DNA of 64,000 nt from Polytrichum commune (GCA_950295325.1 OX485804.1:66690033-66754032), one strand, 5' to 3'. Shown: positions 53,824 through 63,996, numbered from the stretch's first letter. Made by a program: numbers and translations. Notes: a model not told the origin generated them from the sequence alone.

Positions 53824-55293
53824 CTCTTCAGCGGAGAGGCCCTCGCCAGCAGTGCCTCCCTCACCAGGCCCCATCGTGGGCACAGGTTCCGGACGCGCGT
53901 CCGCAAAATTGTGCAAGCTATCCTCCACCACCAAGGCGCCTCCAGCCGCTTGCGACCCCTGGGTATCGACATGAGGTTGATCTTCATCTGTGGTGTCTTG
54001 GCTGCCCCGCATATGTTCATCTTCTTGGCTGCCCCGCATATGTTCATCCTCCTGGCTGCCCCGCATATCTTCATCTTCTTGGCTGCCAATGGTTGTGATG
54101 TCTTCAATGGCGCCTTTCTCGTGAGCACCTGCCGTATAACGTGCAGGTCTCTCCTCCTCTCGTACGGTATGAGAGGAGGGCTCTGGGGTGGCGGCAACCT
54201 GGGGAGAGGGCGGGACATACAAGGCGGGGGCTGGATAGGTATGCTCTGGTATGTACACCGTATGGCTACTAGACGGAGGCCGCATGAGAGTGGGAGGCAT
54301 CGACATGCCGGCTTCGGGAACTGCATACATTACTGGGGGTCTTGCTTGCAAGCTCTGCATGAGGCTCATAAATTGTTGGCTCTGGGCCAAGAATTGTTGA
54401 TTTTGAGCCATGAGATCGGCGTGCCTTCGAGCAGACTCCAACCTAGCCTCCTCCATCTCAGCTTGGATGGCGGCCATCTTTTTGGCGTGCTCCTCGTTAG
54501 CTTCTCGAAGCCGTTGGTCAAGCTCTTCCTTCATTCTCTTCTCCAGTTTCTCGTCCAATTTGGCCACAGACATTGGCTCTTTCTTCACCTTGCCAGGTTC
54601 AGAAGGCAACGCAGAGAGGGCATTGTACATCCTAACCTCATCCTCGTCTTCATCAGAGAGTTCCAAGACGGCGCCTTCAGGGTACTCGTTGTAAGGAGTC
54701 TTCTTCCTCTGTCGACGACTCTCACGGTATGAGGCGATATCCGGCCTCAAAATCAACTCCAGCACATCTCTACCCTCCATAGGTGGTAGCTCTGCCTGTT
54801 CAGATCCCCCTCCAGATGAGGCTGTGCATCCGGCTTCTGTCGCAACGTCCACATCCTTCTCTGCCATAAGCCCAGCAGCACGCAATGGACCCGCAGTGGA
54901 AGGAAACCCAACTCGAGAAGTGGGAGTCCCAAAGGGAGAGGAAATAGGGGTAGGATGGACCCTTATTGGAGTGAAGTCTTCATGCGCCCCCTCTGTATCC
55001 ATGCGGTCTTCGCCCAAGACAAATTGATGAGGATGAACAGGATCACGAACAAGGCCGGGCACGTGATCTTGTCTGGTTGGCTGCTCTCTTGGGGAGACGG
55101 GCTCTTGGTCTCCGTCACTGTCCCACTCCGTCGCAGGAGTTCCCTCTTCTCTTGAGGCAAGAGGCACCACATGATGGGGGGTAAGGACATCGATGATGTC
55201 TTCGATATCCATTTTCGAGGCAAGAACCCTATGAGTATTCGCCTCATCCATGTCGCGAGCCTCCACAAACGAATTTACCTGCAACCCAAGCAT
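53824..55293 (-). CDS. coiled-coil and acidic-repeat exon of the large minus gene
   Basis: The exon opens after GGTGCAG (acceptor) with MLGLQVNSFVEARDMDE and runs open for about 490 codons to a donor (GAAGAG|GTAATC). A first part is Pro/Ser/Glu rich; a strongly charged stretch (about 54600-54380: KLEKRMKEELDQRLREANEE, then KKMAAIQAEMEEARLESARR and Gln-rich repeats) is a probable coiled coil; then Pro/Tyr-rich; then three to four 9-residue repeats of MRGSQEDEH type coded by a 27-bp tandem repeat (53997-54080). Palindrome copy 2 (53890-53903) is read through in frame as FADARPEP. Both edges are phase 0 and match neighbouring exons. No enzyme domain is visible. It may serve as an assembly or tether region. 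Confidence 0.65.
53890..53903. repeat. palindrome copy 2 (within coding sequence)
   Basis: CGGACGCGCGTCCG, flanked by AGGTTC and CAAAAT, in frame inside the coiled-coil exon near its 3' end. Confidence 0.9.
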
Positions 55294-55370
55294 CTGCACC
55301 AAAACAAGGAAACTATAGTCATTCCATTGTTGCGAGCAAGTATGAGGACAAATATAATCATGAAGCACTG

Positions 55371-55490
55371 CAATTTACGGACGCGCGGCCGTGAATTTGC
55401 ACTGCATATGTGGTGGACAATGTTACGGACGCGCGGCCGTAAATTTGCACTGCATATGTGGTGGACAATGATACGGACGCGCGGCCGAAA
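55371..55490. repeat. palindrome copies 3-5 in 48-bp tandem units (intron)
   Basis: Cores at 55378-55391, 55426-55439 and 55474-55487 read CGGACGCGCGGCCG, the same one-base variant in all three. They sit in 48-bp tandem units (2.3 copies), each also carrying TTTGCACTGCATATGTGG, inside the intron between 55538 and 55293. Confidence 0.9.
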
Positions 55491-55537
55491 ATTTCAATTC
55501 AGATGGAGCATGGAAAGAGGTGCATACAAGTACTTAC

Positions 55538-56443
55538 CAATGCCGCGTAAACAAATTTGGTGCCTCCGAAGACGTTGTAAACTGTTTCACTCATCACAGT
55601 CACAGCCTTCAAGACTCCAATATAAAAATCCATTCGGAGCTCGTACGCCAGGTAGATTGCATACATAGTCTCCGCGACAAGCTCCTTGGGGTGTGGTGGT
55701 GGCAACGAGTATACTTTCTTGAACACGTTCTGCGCTTTGATAGGCATCCGCCCACTTGGTGAAGACTTGTGTGTCAAGAAATAAAGTGCCAAAGCCCCGA
55801 CCTGCTTCGTCCCTCTTGCCTCTTCAATAACACTGATCCTTTCCGTCTTCGCGGGGATGTATGTGCTGTGGTAAAGATCGTATTGGAGGTTCATCGTCGA
55901 TGTGTAAAGCTGGACGACCGATGCGGACCTCTCTTGATCTAAGATCCAGAGCCACACATTTGGCTCGAAGAGGGCAGGCGACCGATAGCTCTTGAAGGCC
56001 TTGAAGAAGTTGTCATAGAAAGCGGTCCCGCTAGCGTTTTGTCTCCAAGATCCGGGAAATGCACGGAAATCAAATAGTGCGAACGGACAACCCCGGGGGT
56101 CATCTCTCACAGAGGCTCTTGAAGCATGTGTGTCCCATGTGCCAAACTTCAAGGCCGTTGTAACAGTGCAGAATCTTGCGACCCCTCCGAATTTTGTTTT
56201 CTTTTTTCTATCAAGGAAATGGACGTACAACGCCGTCTCTCTTTCGTCGATAGACCCTTTCTTCTCGTTCCTCCTAGATCTTTGGGCTAGGAAGGGAGAT
56301 GCGTCTCTTATCAATGATCGCATGGAGACCCCATTGATGTGATACTCCTCCTTGAGCGTCCTCCAGTTTTTCCACATTATCTCCCCATCTGTATTAGTGA
56401 GGTTGTGGGAGGGCAGCAGCTTGCTTATCTCCCTTATAGCCAT
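55538..56443 (-). CDS. middle exon of the large minus gene, unrecognised
   Basis: About 302 codons starting MAIREISKLLPSHNL and ending at a strong donor (GCATTG|GTAAGT, phase 0) after FVYAAL. A segment WKNWRTLKEEYHINGV is weakly SANT-like; later parts (FGTWDTHASRASVRDDPRG, WLWILDQERSASVVQLYTST, PHPKELVAETMYAIYLAYEL) suggest a globular alpha/beta or alpha-helical domain I do not recognise. Upstream in the same frame only a TAG (about 56446) and a few codons (KKT) separate it from the preceding segment, so the two were probably once one exon. It is probably part of a dead copy, but the sequence itself shows no other damage. Confidence 0.55.
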
Positions 56444-56445
56444 GG

Positions 56446-56980
56446 TCTTCTTCTACCTGTATTCGCACCATTCCTTAATGTGGTACGTAGAAGGCTTCAT
56501 GTGCTTCGGTCGCTTCAGGAAGATTTTGGGGTAGGGCAGTGTCCTCCTCGGAGTCTCCAATAGGATGTGTTGTGCCGCTCTGTACAGTTCGGAGTCGAGC
56601 AATCCTTGGAGGGGACGAAAGAACTCTCTCGGGATAGGTGGCACCTTAACCTTCGAGTCGTTCTTGTACGTGTTTTCTGTATCCGGATTGATAAGGTCTC
56701 CGTTGTTGTGGGCATCGAATAGGCGCAACCAAATTGCCCATGTCTCTTCTGTGGCGGTGATGAGCTTAAGTTCTCCCTTCAGCTCCTGCACGTCTTCATG
56801 CCGCTTGTCTTCAAGTCAATGCTGGAGAATTTTGTCAAGATGGCATTGCTGAATGTCTGCAATGCCATGTATTACAAGAAATCAGCAGAGTTTAAATCGA
56901 AGGAATTAAAGAATTCAATTTGGAAGGAGATGGGAAGAAGTTTACGGACGCGCGTCTGTAAAATTATACTGAAACATACC
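56446..56980 (-). pseudogene. segment of the large minus gene with intron, apparent 1-nt deletion and stop
   Basis: Donor CAG|GTATGT at 56979 ends the upstream exon; an acceptor GGCATTGCAG at about 56857 opens a short stretch (TFSNAILTKFSSIDLKTSG). The following long frame (QELKGELKLITATEETWAIW to HIKEWCEYR) is offset by one base, and a missing G near 56794 would explain it. The frame then meets TAG at 56446 before continuing as the next segment. It includes IFLKRPKHMKPSTYHIKEW. The family is unknown. One deletion and one stop in an otherwise open sequence look like recent decay. Confidence 0.55.
56941..56962. repeat. palindrome copy 6 (intron)
   Basis: TTTACGGACGCGCGTCTGTAAA, one change from perfect, lies 17 bp inside the intron that starts with GTATGT at 56979. 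Confidence 0.9.
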
Positions 56981-57714
56981 TGCCATTTGGGATTTTTGAT
57001 GACTGCATTCTCCCTCTCTTTTGGGGGACAATCGTGCTCCACCCACAAGGTCCTTCCAGCCACGATGTTGGCAACCCATGAAGCCTCGAACTGCCTCACT
57101 TTATTCCCTTGGTTCATGAAGGCAGATATTGCGATGAGCTGGTTCGAGTATTTGGAATGGACGACGAATGCCTTCCAGTATCGGATTGTCTCCTTCAAAG
57201 GGCTCTTCCACTCATCGTCCTCGAGGAGAGCTTTTGCAGCCATCACACTATGTTGGCCGTCGACTATGTAGAACTCTCCATCTTTGAGAATTGGCCAGTT
57301 TTGTGCTGTGACTTCAACCACAACATCCTTTGGTGTCACACATATTGTCTGCCTATCAAATTTGGGGTTGTTCATAATGTTATTCATTTGCCACCACACC
57401 CCAGTCTCTTCTTTGGCACGAGTATTCATATTCTCCGTGCCCTTGTGGCATTTGTAGACATCCACATCAAACGTGAAATATCTTCCAAGCGGCCAGCAGC
57501 CCTTTGTCTTCTCGTCGAACTCTTGGAAAATCTTTGTGGATAGTTCGGCGTCCGGGCGTTGTCCTTTCTTAAGAAGTGGGGCGACTGTAAGAGTGGAACT
57601 CACATCTGGACCCTCTGTTAGCCCAGACGACTCCATCTGTGAGTGGGAGCGTTTACTGGCCTGCTTGCTCCCTCTTGATGCTCCACTCTGTGAGGATCTG
57701 GAGGCTTCTGGCAC
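56981..57714 (-). CDS. ParB/DGQHR-like exon of the large minus gene
   Basis: About 244 codons. After a Ser/Lys-rich leader (SRSSQSGASRGSKQASKRSH, a possible nuclear signal) comes a globular part: CWPLGRYFTFDVDVYKC, TICVTPKDVVVEV, then ILKDGEFYIVDGQHSVMAA at about residues 145-165, followed by RYWKAFVVHSKYSNQLIAI and SAFMNQGNKVRQFEASWVAN. The strand-then-(D/E)GQH-then-helix pattern followed by a beta strand is that of the ParB/sulfiredoxin-like fold and of bacterial DGQHR proteins, which bind or cut nucleic acid or regulate DNA modification. The His-Ser in place of His-Arg is unusual. The frame is offset from the upstream exon near 57720. The call is a fold-level resemblance seen by eye, not a proven assignment. 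Confidence 0.45.
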
Positions 57715-57715
57715 G

Positions 57716-58267
57716 TGTTTAGGAACACGTTTAGGTCATTCAGGAATTGGTTTTTTCTTCTCCTTTCATTTCTTGGCTTCGAGTAATGCCCCATTACTCT
57801 TGTCACGTTGTTCAAAAGACGTCTAAGCCGTTTACCCGTCCAGGGCGCATTGCAGGCATAGTCTTGGAATTCATTCTGTAGATTGAAGCAAGACGCATCT
57901 GGGCTGGCATTCTCACATTTATTTTTGTTGAACGGATGGTACAACTCGTGCAAAATGAATGTGATCCTATCATTTTTCTTTTCAAGGTCAATGACAACAT
58001 AATCACCTTGGGCTACCGCACACTCTACTGTCCAATTTTTGACCTTGATCCACTTCTCGGTTTCATCTATATCTGCTTTTATTTGATAGGAAAATCTAAG
58101 GACAAATATCTCATTTTCATCTTTTTCTACGATAACTGTCCAGTTATCTACAATGTCTTCGCGTGGCTTGTAATGGTCGTTGTGGCTTATGTCTTTGATG
58201 GCTTTTGGAAGCGGAGGATGGACAAGCTCTGCGAATATATCAATAGCTGGTCTTTTTGTAGATTCCA
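57716..58267 (-). CDS. first coding exon of the large minus gene
   Basis: The ATG directly follows the acceptor CACATTTGCAG: MESTKRPAIDIFAELVHPPL, then DNWTVIVEKDENEIFVLRFS and WTVECAVAQGDYVVIDLEKK and FILHELYHPFNKN, a beta-rich N-terminal domain I do not recognise. It ends in a basic run (RRRKNQFLNDLNVF). Around 57712-57735 an imperfect duplication (CTAAACGTGTTC / CTAAACACGTGCC) shifts the frame by one into the next segment, so the join to the ParB-like part is probably a frameshift and not a splice. The exon has a 5' intron that contains the solo LTR and most palindromes. Confidence 0.6.
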
Positions 58268-58315
58268 TCTGCAAATGTGAAATATATAAATCAATATTAT
58301 GGTCAAGGGATGCAG

Positions 58316-59288
58316 TGTCGCAACCCTTGCTAACCCCCTTAGCAATCTTGCCAATTTTCAATTCTAGCAAAGGTTACGAGCGCTAACCATTCGCATTCCG
58401 CCATGCTAATGGTTAGCTCCTCCTACCCCGGACCTTATAGTTCATAGGAGGGAACCAACCCTCCTACTTTGCTTTAGGGACTCACCCCTTAATCGGTAAC
58501 CCATTCCTAGATGTGGACTTCCATCCATGGAAGTCCAATCCCATGTTGATCATCGCGTTGCCGGAGCAACACTACAACAACCCGAACCATACTAGGCAAC
58601 TATGGCCTCACATTGGGCCAATGCCCATGGAGGCCGTGCCGTTCGGCCTCGGGTGGGTGAGGCCACACCACCTCACCCATATAAGCCTCTAGGACTTCAC
58701 GCGGGGCCCCTACCCCACCGTCAACCAACCTCTTGTCTCTCTACCAAGAGTTGGGGCCAAGTGGACATTTTCCTTTAGCTGCTGGGCCTAGAACCCCCCC
58801 AGCAGCTTCAGACCATCATAACTTCCTTGTATGATGTCTGATCATAACAACCAACCACTCTATCCTCATCTACGCTTCACGTAGATGCCGATGGACTCCT
58901 CACTTGCTCCATTTGAGCAAGTCTTGAGGAAGTTATGCCTGTTTGAACCTTGGCAGTCCCGGGAATCACTCCCAGGCACTGCTGTACCAGGGCGCTGTCC
59001 TGGGACAGCGCCCCACTCAAATGGCCATAACTCCTAGCTCACACCTCCGATTGAGGTGTTCTTGAGCTTTCTAGAATCACCACGCCATGAGCTACGCATA
59101 ACTCATGGCCTTACCCTTGTGCCTCCTAATCTTCGTGGGTGGGAGGCGTTCCCAACGCCCGGGGCCCTCACCCACACTAGGATCACTTGGGCCCTCTCAC
59201 CAACGGCGCCACAAGTCCCGGGTGTCACTCCGGGGTCCCCCTTGTGCCCATGGTGTTTCGGGCACTCCTCATGGACAGGTGCGCGACA
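58316..59288. mobile_element. second solo LTR of family S
   Basis: 973 bp, TGTCGCAACCC to GTGCGCGACA, about 95% identical by eye to 43381-44354. The flanks are TGCAG on both sides (58311-58315 and 59289-59293). It lies in the intron just upstream of the first coding exon of the large minus gene, so it need not break coding but could affect splicing or promoter use. Confidence 0.94.
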
Positions 59289-59301
59289 TGCAGAGCCTAT
59301 C

Positions 59302-60100
59302 TTACGAACGCGCGGTCGTAAATTTATGCGTTCATTCTCATATAGAATGTTTCTACACATGTATTATGTTACAGTATATGTCCGTAAACTTGAGATATCT
59401 TATTAAAAGGAATCTCATACATGATATATGTGCAGAGTTTACGGACGCGCGTCCGTAAACTCATGCGGATATATCATCCAAAAGTTTTTAGTTCTATATT
59501 TTGGAATATAATAGGTTTTTATTCTTAGGTAGCCCTTATTTACGGACGTAGGTCCGTAAATTTTTGGAAAATATGTTTGTTTTTGTTGTGTAGACTTGTA
59601 TATTTTGTAGAATTTATTTTGAAAACCCATGGCATGTATTATGTTATAAGATTCTCATGTTTTCTATGCTTAGTTTACGGACGTGCGTCCGTAAACTCTG
59701 CAAATGTGTCATGTATTAGATTTCAAGTATATCTCAAGATTTTTGTATATCTCAAGTTTATTAATAGTTATTTTGAAATATCTCTAGAATTTGCGATGCT
59801 TATTCCCAGGGTTCCATGAAGTTTACGGACGCGCGTCCGTAAACTCGCGTCCGTAAACTTCAGGCATTACTGTGATTTTAATTACTTTGCACAATTATTG
59901 TTAATGTGTTCACACAATTTGTGATGCTTATTCCCAGGGATCCCTGAAGTTTACGGACGCGCGTCCGTAAACTTCAGACCATTTTTTAATTACTGTGAAT
60001 TTAATTACTTCGCACAATTATTGTTAATGTTTTCACACAATTTGCGATGCTTATTCCCAGGGTTCCCTGAAGTTTACGGACGCGCGTCCGTAAACTTCAG
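59302..60100. repeat. palindrome array, copies 7-13
   Basis: Copies at 59302-59322 (variant CGAACGCGCGGTCG), 59437-59460 (perfect 24-bp palindrome), 59538-59561 (centre changed), 59673-59696 (centre changed), 59821-59844 (perfect, followed by an extra half-site), 59944-59977 and 60067-60100 (both perfect over 34 bp, starting CTGAAG). The half-site is GTTTACGGACGC. The last copies sit in tandem units of about 123 bp that also share GATGCTTATTCCCAGGG and TTAATTACT. Spacing is irregular (about 100-150 bp). The array lies in the putative first intron of the large minus gene. Confidence 0.93.
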
Positions 60101-61400
60101 ACCATTTTTTAATTACTGTATATTTAAGTACTTTGTACAATTATTGTTAATGTGTTGTTGGATATTGTTCCGAAATTTTCGGAAGAGCTTTTTCTGTGCA
60201 TTACATTCATGTGCAATGTTCATCTTATCTTGGAATGCAACATGGATTTGCACTCCATATTAGAATGTATGAGGTGTTGCATTGCAATAGCAGATTCTAC
60301 ACTCCAAACTAAGAAGACTGTATCATTTCAGAATTGCAATGTTGTAGGAAACACTTACCTTTGTACAATGTTTGCTCCTAAACCACAACTGCAGCTAGGA
60401 GAGACTGCAAATTAACAATAAAATTGAAGTTAGAAACCTCTGCAAATGCAATGTGCACATTCAAGAATCAACTAACCTTCGTTTTGCTCCTAAAATGCAT
60501 CAAACCCACAAAAAAACCCTACTACAAAGATTGAACTGGATTCAACATTGACATCAGATTTAAGTGAACAAAGCAAAACTTCTTAGAACTTGGACAAAGT
60601 GAATTGAAGTGAAGTGAAGACAATTACAATATGAAGGGAAGAGCAATCTGAAACAAGTAAAACTACTCCAACCCTAAAACCCTTCCAACTGAAACTACTC
60701 CAATTATGTCCTAATGAGACTGCAAGCAAAAAACTACTCAATTTCTTCACATACATTATCTTAGAAACCCTAAACCAGCTACAATCTTACAATCTTACAA
60801 TCCCCCTTTTGTGCATCAAAACATACACTGAAATCACCTAATAAGCACCTGGAACAGCACATCTTGGAGTGAAGGAAAGAAAAAAGCACCTGTCTAGAGC
60901 TCCTGGCGCTCTTATGCAACTAAGACACAAAGCAACAAATCAAGAGCAAGAAGGAGAAAGAGGAGAAACAACAAGTAAGAGGAGAAGGATGAGAAACAAC
61001 AAGTAGAAGGAGGAGGAGAATGAGGAGAAACAGCAAGTAGAAGGAGATTGAGGAGGAGAATGAAGGAGAAGGAGATTGAGGATGAGAATGAAGGAGAAGG
61101 AGAATGAGGAGGTGGAGAAGGAGGAGAAGGAGGACCAGCAAGGGCGAGCAGCAAGGGCGAGGAGCAAAGGCGAGGAGCAAGGGCGAGCAACAAAGGAATG
61201 CAGGAGGAGGAAAGGAGCGAAAGGAGGAAAGGGTGAAAGGGTGAAAGCAAAAAGGGCAAGGGCGAATGCACGAAACCCTAAACCCAAAACGTTGCATCCA
61301 CTCCCTCCCAAACGCCCCTACCTAGACGTCCCATCACCCCGCGCCCAAAGGCCACGCGTTCCCCTTACGTGGCATATGTCTATTGGTCTATATTAGAGTG
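60101..61400 (-). promoter_or_regulatory. putative 5' leader and promoter of the large minus gene
   Basis: A strong donor (AAAG|GTAAGTG on the minus strand, 60358) marks the end of a non-coding first exon whose 3' part lies at about 60360-60900. A long CT-rich leader on the minus strand (purine-rich on plus, 60950-61260) and a telo-box AAACCCTAAACCC (about 61275, plus strand) are typical of plant 5' leaders. ACCAATAG (minus, about 61385) may be a CCAAT box. The transcription start would be near 61300. Confidence 0.4.
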
Positions 61401-62940
61401 GTAGAGTCCACCCTCGATAAATGTCACACTTCCACATGTTAACTCATAATTGTATTTGTTAACAAATTCGTACTCCTCTCATATTGCTAACTAGAATGTT
61501 AACTTTGTTAAATGTTAAGAATAATTTATTCCCCTCTTTGTTAATTTGCCACTTATAAATGTTAACCTACGAACTACATCCAATATTGTGAGATGACATC
61601 CATTACATTGAGTCACAACCTTCCAAAGTGGCAAAAGCCACCAAATTTGTGATCAAATTATTAATATGGGTTATATTGTGATTGATACACATATTTTATG
61701 TTTGATAATTTTGCAAAACTCTCCCTTCATAATTGTAATGAATGAAATTTGTTAAGCATTCAAAAAGCTCCCTTTATAATTGTTACAATGTCAACTCACA
61801 ATAAATGTTAGGAACATTGTATTCTAGAGCCTAACATTTATAGAGGATGGATTGTATGTTGTTTGAGTCCAAGAACGTATACCAAAAACAATTGCTGACC
61901 AAAAATAAAGGAATCTCAATGCTCAATGTATAATAACCATCTAGGCCCAATAGTAAACATAATTCTGAAGTATAGGTTGAGGTTGAGTAACTCAAGTGTA
62001 AGATTTTCTTTGTGGACTTGTTGTAATATGAAGGTAAGCGGGCTTTAAATTACTAGTACACTAACTATTATAAGTAGTATTGCTTAATATTTAGAATTAT
62101 GGATTGCTATATTAACTATTCATTGTATATTAATATGTCATTGGCATCAATTAAATAACATCAATAATAAAAAGATAAAGCCTTTTGTAACTCCAAACAA
62201 TGAGTGAAACTAAATTATACCATTTCTAGTGTAGCAAGTATGGAGGGGACTTTATATTTTAAGAATAGTAATAATATTGAATATAAAGGATGTCTTCTTG
62301 ATTAAGTTAAGTATAATTTTTTTTTCACAAAGGTGGGATTCAAATGCAATTGGGACAATTGCATTACCCATTGGCCACAAATTCTCATGAAACGTTGCCC
62401 CTACACCCAACACTATATTCGTTAAATTGAGACTTTCTCTAGTCTCAAATTAATATATGGATCAAAGAACTTGAAGAGGCCCGAAACTATATTGTCAACA
62501 ATCTCAATTATATTATATGTTCTAATATCCCAAATCTATGATGTGCGGACATAAGCACATATGGTAGAGCACTCGACACCAACTTCATCAACAAAAACAC
62601 ATTGGGTAGAGCACTTCAAACAAGTTTCACCCAAAAATATGTATAAAATGATTTCTATTATTAGCATGTTCAATAGAATATAGACATTGCAACATACAAA
62701 GTGCATGTAATAAATGCATGTTTCTTCATTCGAGAATATAGTCCCAAACATAATAATAAGATGAACTTCAATTGCAGCTTGAAATATAGTAAATGGATAT
62801 TCATCCAACTCCAAACAATATAGTATTCGTAAGTTCTACCCAAACTCTGCCCCAATTTTGAAGAGCACACATATGTGTAATTCATATTGCTATAATTACG
62901 TATTAAACTATAATCATGCTAACACAATCCTACCAACTTC
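61400..62940. other. AT-rich intergenic DNA
   Basis: No gene or named repeat recognised. Words such as AATGTTAAC and TGTTAACTC recur between 61430 and 61810. Confidence 0.4.
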
Positions 62941-63996
62941 TCATTCAACGTGGGTTGCTTCTTCTGCAATCCGAGCAAGGTTGTCTTTTGCAAAAGTTAT
63001 GTACTTTTGAGGGATGGACACTGATCCACTATGGTGTTTCCGTGGTTTCCATGCTATGAATATGGAATCTGTATCTACCCAAGATGGACCGTGCTCAGAA
63101 TCCACCTTCCACCGAAAGTTAGGGTTTGTATCCCAGCCTGTATAATGCCGAATCACATCTTCATTCCTTGCTGTCGGTCGATAGTACTCCACTTGTATTT
63201 GTCGAAAATGAGGGCTGGAAGTTACAAAATTGGGATTGGACAAAGCTCTTGCCACCCACACTGGCTTCGCATATGTCTCGTCTCCAGGACGCAAAATGAG
63301 CATATAACCTTCATGACAATCCACTGCAATGCGGAAAGATGGTGGGGGACGACTACTAGCAGGCCCCACGTAATGGTCGTCCACATCAAACTCCTCTCGA
63401 ACCTCTCCATTTCCCAAAAGACTAGGCTCTGAAGCTTGTACATCGACTCGTGTTTGTGGCCAAAATCCATGCCTCAAAGTATGAGGGCTATCTTGGTGGA
63501 GGTCTGCCAAGGCGGCACGAACACGTGTCCAATAATGTATCCAACTCCCATAACGATGCCAACATGATCCGCCAACATCCGCTATTTTCAAACTCTCCCA
63601 ATATTGTATGAAGCCTGATATACCTTTCAAAATATCCTCCAAATTCGTCATGGCTATTGGCTTACAAGGCCTAGGCTCCCCATCCGGTAACATGGTCTTT
63701 CCATCCGCATCCACGCGCCACACAAGAAGACCCTCCGGCGGGCTCCAGTCTTGTGACGTGCACAACAACTTGTATTGCATGGCCGGGACACCATCGTCAC
63801 GCATATAGAAGCGGAATTGTTGTGCCTTCGTATGCCCGATCAATCGGTGAGCTCCACTTCGAATATAAGGTTCTATAAATGCCTTGAAGTCTGGCACCTC
63901 CTCAATCATATGGGGGATGACGGGAACGTTCTCCAAATCCATGCACGACTTCATCAATAATGGAATTGTAGGAAAATCCTCCTCCCGCAACTTCAT
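62941..63996 (-). CDS. unrecognised gene, 5' part probably beyond the window
   Basis: 351 codons open to within 4 bases of the window edge, ending EEATHVE at a TGA. Motifs include HRLIGHTKAQQFRFYMRDD, DWSPPEGLLVW, SCWHRYGSWIHYWTRVR, then KPVWVARALSNPNF, QIQVEYYRPTA and SIFIAWKPRK. Trp- and Tyr-rich spacing in the C-terminal third resembles small beta-barrel reader-like or adaptor modules often found in element-encoded plant proteins, but I cannot name the family. It sits on the same strand as the large gene and shares the intact, GC-richer look. The first Met at 63996 may be internal. Confidence 0.6.
   Translation of the reverse strand: MKLREEDFPTIPLLMKSCMDLENVPVIPHMIEEVPDFKAFIEPYIRSGAHRLIGHTKAQQFRFYMRDDGVPAMQYKLLCTSQDWSPPEGLLVWRVDADGKTMLPDGEPRPCKPIAMTNLEDILKGISGFIQYWESLKIADVGGSCWHRYGSWIHYWTRVRAALADLHQDSPHTLRHGFWPQTRVDVQASEPSLLGNGEVREEFDVDDHYVGPASSRPPPSFRIAVDCHEGYMLILRPGDETYAKPVWVARALSNPNFVTSSPHFRQIQVEYYRPTARNEDVIRHYTGWDTNPNFRWKVDSEHGPSWVDTDSIFIAWKPRKHHSGSVSIPQKYITFAKDNLARIAEEATHVE

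Noticed and set aside
53614-54732. 372-codon plus-strand frame
   Set aside because: Antisense of the coiled-coil exon, whose splice sites and composition support the minus strand.
59302-60100. CRISPR-like array reading of the palindromes
   Set aside because: Spacing is irregular, spacers are partly repeated, and the setting is a plant nuclear gene.
60912-61311. Three overlapping Leu/Ser/Phe-rich frames on the minus strand
   Set aside because: They come from a CT-rich low-complexity tract read in all three frames; more likely a 5' leader than coding.
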